DNA of 7,585 bases. Source: an uncultured Collinsella sp. (GTDB taxonomy: Bacteria > Actinomycetota > Coriobacteriia > Coriobacteriales > Coriobacteriaceae). The notes below the pieces were generated by a model that was not told the origin of the DNA, did no database searches, and saw only the letters and a list, made by a program, of their open reading frames with translations. A program made the position numbers and the translations under genes. Below, in pieces: positions 5,127 through 7,585 of the stretch (positions within the stretch are counted from its first letter, which is position 1; each line of letters opens with the position of its first letter). The stretch covers positions 1 to 7,585 of the forward strand of contig CAADSV010000111.1 of the NCBI GenBank assembly GCA_900751665.1. The letters are read 5' to 3'.

Positions 5127-6446
5127 CTACTCGTCCTGAGGTTCCTCGTCGGAGCTTGGCTCGGACGTCGACTCAGGTGCAGGTGCCGGCTCAGGCTCAG
5201 GTGCAGGTGCCGGCTCAGGCTCAGGCGCAGGCTCGGGCTCAGATGCCGCCTCAGACTCGGGCGCCGGTTCAGGCTCGAGCGCCGGCTCAGGCTCGGTCGC
5301 GGGAGCGGGTGCAGGTGCCGGCGAAGCATCCGGAGCGCTGTAACCCGAAGCAGCGGACTTCTTCTCGAAGGGCAATACAAAAGTCAGGACGTCGTCCTTA
5401 TCCTCGTCGGCCCATTCGCTTGCATAGCGTGCGACCCAATAGCCAACGGCACGGTGCTTGAGCATCTTGCCAAAGACCGTAAGAAATACGGTGACGAAAG
5501 CGACCAGCACCAGGAACAGCACGAGCGTGACGCCACCGCCGGTAACAATTGCCTCAATACCCGTAGGACGATAGTAGTAGCTATACATACCGACAGAGGC
5601 AATGGCGCCAAAGACGACCGTCAAGATCCATGTGACAACGTTGGCGACCAGGCCCGTCAAAAACTCGGGAAGGAACGAAGCACAGAACAGCTTGGTCTTG
5701 TTGTGCTTAAACGCCGCCCAGACCTTATCGAGCGAAAACGCGCTCTCGACGCGACCGGTCACCGCAAAGTGCATCACGGCGATGTCGGCGAACATCTTAA
5801 AGAAGACACCCAGAATCGCCGAGGCAATTAGCGCCAGGACAAGCAGGCCAAGCGAGCCAAACAGCGCAGCCTCGAGCGCATAAGAGCCGTAATAAGAATA
5901 CGAGCCCGCAGCGCCAATTACCACGCCCTCCACCAGCGAAAGCACTACACCGATAACGGGAATGGCAGCGATAACCTCGAGCACGACCGAAATAACGCTC
6001 GAAAAGACTCCGAGACCAAACGACGTGGAACGCATCAGCGGACGATCCATGCCGTCATCGATCTTAAGCGACAGATCGCGACCCCACTCGATGCCAAAGC
6101 CGGAACCGCACACGCTCGCAATGCAAGCTGCCAAAAAGCCGATGGCAGCCGCAATGCCGCCAATAACGGGAATAAACAACACGAGCACCGACACAACGCA
6201 AATCAGCGCCGGCAAAAACGCGATTTGGCATACACGCTGAAGCACACCCGGAGTCTTGGTCATATCTTGGAACGCCTGAGCCACACAGCCCTTTGGCGCA
6301 TTCGCCACGGGCGGTTGCGGAACAAACTGCTGGGGCTGAGGCTGTCCCTGGGGAGCGGGGCCAGCGGCACCGGCATTAGGAGCACCACACACGCCGCAGA
6401 ACTTGTCGTTATCGCCCATGGGGGCGCCACACTGCGAGCAGAACAT
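5127..6446 (-). CDS. Zinc-ribbon membrane protein, DUF4013-like, with Pro-Glu-Ala tail
   Basis: A 439-residue predicted membrane protein of unknown function. It begins with a short zinc ribbon (MFCSQCGAPMGDNDKFCGVCG, cysteines 3, 6, 17 and 20), then a Gln/Pro linker (about 30-50). About seven hydrophobic segments follow, near residues 76-92, 93-113, 143-163, 164-182, 196-214, 264-285 and 301-325. The stretch FADIAVMHFAVTGRVESAFSLDKVW (219-243) is reminiscent of the DUF4013 membrane family; this is recall, not a search. The tail from about 375 consists of Ala-Pro and Glu-Pro repeats ending in acidic residues, presumably cytoplasmic. The start is set by AAGGGA (6454-6459), seven bases upstream, and by the cysteines beginning right after Met. 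The open frame extends further upstream without family features. It lies 149 bases downstream of the YitT-like gene on the same strand. Confidence 0.85.
   Translation of the reverse strand: MFCSQCGAPMGDNDKFCGVCGAPNAGAAGPAPQGQPQPQQFVPQPPVANAPKGCVAQAFQDMTKTPGVLQRVCQIAFLPALICVVSVLVLFIPVIGGIAAAIGFLAACIASVCGSGFGIEWGRDLSLKIDDGMDRPLMRSTSFGLGVFSSVISVVLEVIAAIPVIGVVLSLVEGVVIGAAGSYSYYGSYALEAALFGSLGLLVLALIASAILGVFFKMFADIAVMHFAVTGRVESAFSLDKVWAAFKHNKTKLFCASFLPEFLTGLVANVVTWILTVVFGAIASVGMYSYYYRPTGIEAIVTGGGVTLVLFLVLVAFVTVFLTVFGKMLKHRAVGYWVARYASEWADEDKDDVLTFVLPFEKKSAASGYSAPDASPAPAPAPATEPEPALEPEPAPESEAASEPEPAPEPEPAPAPEPEPAPAPESTSEPSSDEEPQDE
5172..5219. repeat. Tandem 24-bp repeat in the Pro-Glu-Ala tail
   Basis: Two exact tandem copies of a 24-base unit (5172-5195 and 5196-5219) beginning CTCAGGTGCAGGTGCCGG, followed by degenerate copies made of GGCTCA-type hexamers to about 5320. 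They encode the Glu-Pro/Ala-Pro repeats. In-frame unit length (eight codons) means copy-number change would lengthen or shorten the tail without a frameshift. Confidence 0.85.
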
Positions 6447-6595
6447 AGAATCATCCCTTCGTATCTTGAGCGAATCACCTGGATCGCAAACGATGTCTTT
6501 GGCATCATTATCGCCCAATGTGGGGACAAATACTCTTAGATGACGTATTTGCAACGCGTGAGGCGCTTTTGGATTGTTTGATGAGTGCGTCCGCG
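6447..6595 (-). promoter_or_regulatory. Leader/promoter region of the zinc-ribbon membrane protein gene
   Basis: The gap between the YitT-like stop and the zinc-ribbon gene start. On the minus strand GATAAT (6507-6512) is a five-of-six -10 match, but no good -35 is placed at 16-18 bases. CAAATAC (6527-6533) and GTATTTG (6545-6551) form a 7-bp inverted repeat upstream of it, which might be an operator or weak terminator of the preceding gene. This suggests the two genes may be transcribed separately. Confidence 0.35.
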
Positions 6596-7585
6596 TTAGT
6601 TCGTTCCGCGGAAACCCTTGCCGACGATCTCGGAGCTGTCGACAATCGTAATAAAGGCACCCGGATCGACCTCGCGCGCATAGCGGCGCAGCTGCACGGC
6701 CTCGCGACGGCTCAGCACGCTCATGATTACCGTCACGCACTTGCCCGAGAAGGCACCGTAGCCACGACTGATAGTCGCCGTACGGTTGAGATGCTTGACG
6801 ATAAACTCCTCGACCTTAAGGGGCTCGGAACAAATAACCGTGCAGACCTTACGAAGGTGAATGCTCTCGATGGCTTTGTCGACCACAAGCGTCTTGGCAA
6901 ACAGGCCGAGCACGCAATACAGACCGACACGCGGGCCATACAAAAAGGCCGCGATAGTCACGATGCCGATATCGACCAACAGCAGTGCGCGGCCAATCTC
7001 GAGCGTAGTGCGGCGTTTGAGGATCATGGCGAGGATATCCGTGCCGCCCGTCGAGGCGCCGATATCAAAGACGATGGCGCTGCCGAGCGCCGGCAGAATC
7101 ACGGCAAAGCACAGGTCGAGCCACATATCGCCCGTCATCGAGATATCGGTCGGGATAAAGAGCTCAAACAGCGAAACATAGGCGGACAGTGCAAACGAGG
7201 CGAAGACGCTCCACAGGATTGCCTTGCGCTCCAAAAAGATAAAGCCCAAAACGACGAGAACCGCGTTGATAATCCACATAAAGACGCCGACGGGCAGGGT
7301 CGGGAACAGCGTGGACAGAATGACCGACACGCCCGAGGTGCCGCCAAAAGCAAAGTGATTAGGGGTTTTAAACGCAACGATGGCAAAGGCCGTAAGAATC
7401 AGGCCCAGATTGAGCTCGGCAAAAAAGCACGGGAAGCCCGGCTCCTGGCTGCGCTTTTGGCCGGCACGCTCGCCGCGCTCGATATCGGTGCGATCGACCA
7501 CGCGCTCCATCGGCACCACGGGAGGACGATGTAGCTCCTCGGCAGCTCGCGATGCCGCCTCTGCCGCGGCAGCCTCAATCGCCCA
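6596..7585 (-). CDS. YitT-family membrane protein (DUF161 + C-terminal DUF2179), probably partial at the window edge
   Basis: An integral membrane protein of the YitT family, whose transport or signalling role is not established. Numbering from the GTG at 7519, hydrophobic helices occur near 35-52, 60-74, 77-97, 101-121, 135-153, 175-194 and 197-212. They include the family signatures GGTSGVSVIL (59-68) and IGASTGGTDILAMIL (153-167). The cytosolic DUF2179 domain spans about 223-303 (CTVICSEP... ISRGYGAFSGK... FITIVDSSEIVGKGF). The frame is open to the right edge, adding an Ala/Glu-rich stretch (WAIEAAAAEAASRAAEEL). GTG at 7519 and ATG at 7510 have no well-spaced ribosome site; GAGGAG ends about 15 bases before the GTG. 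The true start therefore may lie beyond the window, and the 3' end at 6596 is certain. Family call secure, start unknown. Confidence 0.9.
   Translation of the reverse strand, partial: WAIEAAAAEAASRAAEELHRPPVVPMERVVDRTDIERGERAGQKRSQEPGFPCFFAELNLGLILTAFAIVAFKTPNHFAFGGTSGVSVILSTLFPTLPVGVFMWIINAVLVVLGFIFLERKAILWSVFASFALSAYVSLFELFIPTDISMTGDMWLDLCFAVILPALGSAIVFDIGASTGGTDILAMILKRRTTLEIGRALLLVDIGIVTIAAFLYGPRVGLYCVLGLFAKTLVVDKAIESIHLRKVCTVICSEPLKVEEFIVKHLNRTATISRGYGAFSGKCVTVIMSVLSRREAVQLRRYAREVDPGAFITIVDSSEIVGKGFRGTN

Noticed and set aside
6518..7534. Long plus-strand frame opposite the YitT-like gene
   Set aside because: Low-complexity, charged translation antisense to a protein with clear YitT and DUF2179 signatures.

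Overview
This looks like chromosomal DNA of a high-GC bacterium, most likely an actinobacterium of the Coriobacteriia (Collinsella or a relative). The lineage is inferred from the GC-rich codon usage, the groES-groEL gene pair, GroEL residues, and the Cys4-ribbon/DUF4013-like membrane protein. It has not been confirmed by any search. There is no sign of phage, transposase, CRISPR or plasmid genes. Five protein genes are supported, and most of the window is ordinary core or accessory metabolism.

Layout from left to right. (1) Positions 1-814, minus strand: groES followed by the 5' third of groEL, which runs off the left edge. Each has a good Shine-Dalgarno site. A GC-rich hairpin sits in the 97-base gap between them and a perfect 7-bp dyad lies just upstream of the groES ribosome site. 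I see neither a CIRCE nor a HAIR heat-shock operator. (2) Positions 830-1734: about 900 bases without a convincing gene. This is the most unusual part. It holds a 211-bp palindromic element (952-1162) with 40-bp stem arms, and a second, looser pair of inverted 25-mers (1240-1264 and 1453-1477), one of which adjoins a terminator-like hairpin. (3) Positions 1735-3384, minus strand: a YtcJ-type amidohydrolase (Amidohydro_3), with its terminator downstream. (4) Positions 3541-5004, plus strand: an M20-family amidohydrolase/peptidase, divergent from the previous gene across a 156-bp shared promoter region, with an unusual Ala/charged C-terminal extension. (5) Positions 5127-6446, minus strand: a zinc-ribbon membrane protein with a DUF4013-like core and a Pro-Glu-Ala tail. 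It converges on the M20 gene across a hairpin containing 13 consecutive C. (6) Positions 6596-7585, minus strand: a YitT-family (DUF161 + DUF2179) membrane protein that probably continues beyond the right edge.

How the genes may work together: GroES and GroEL form the chaperonin. The two hydrolases are both metal-dependent amidohydrolases expressed from a shared divergent control region, so a joint role in amide or peptide-conjugate scavenging is plausible but unproven. The last two genes encode membrane proteins on the same strand, separated by 149 bases, and need not be an operon. No complete new multi-gene system is visible. The best leads are the palindromic element and the repeat-rich gap upstream of groES.
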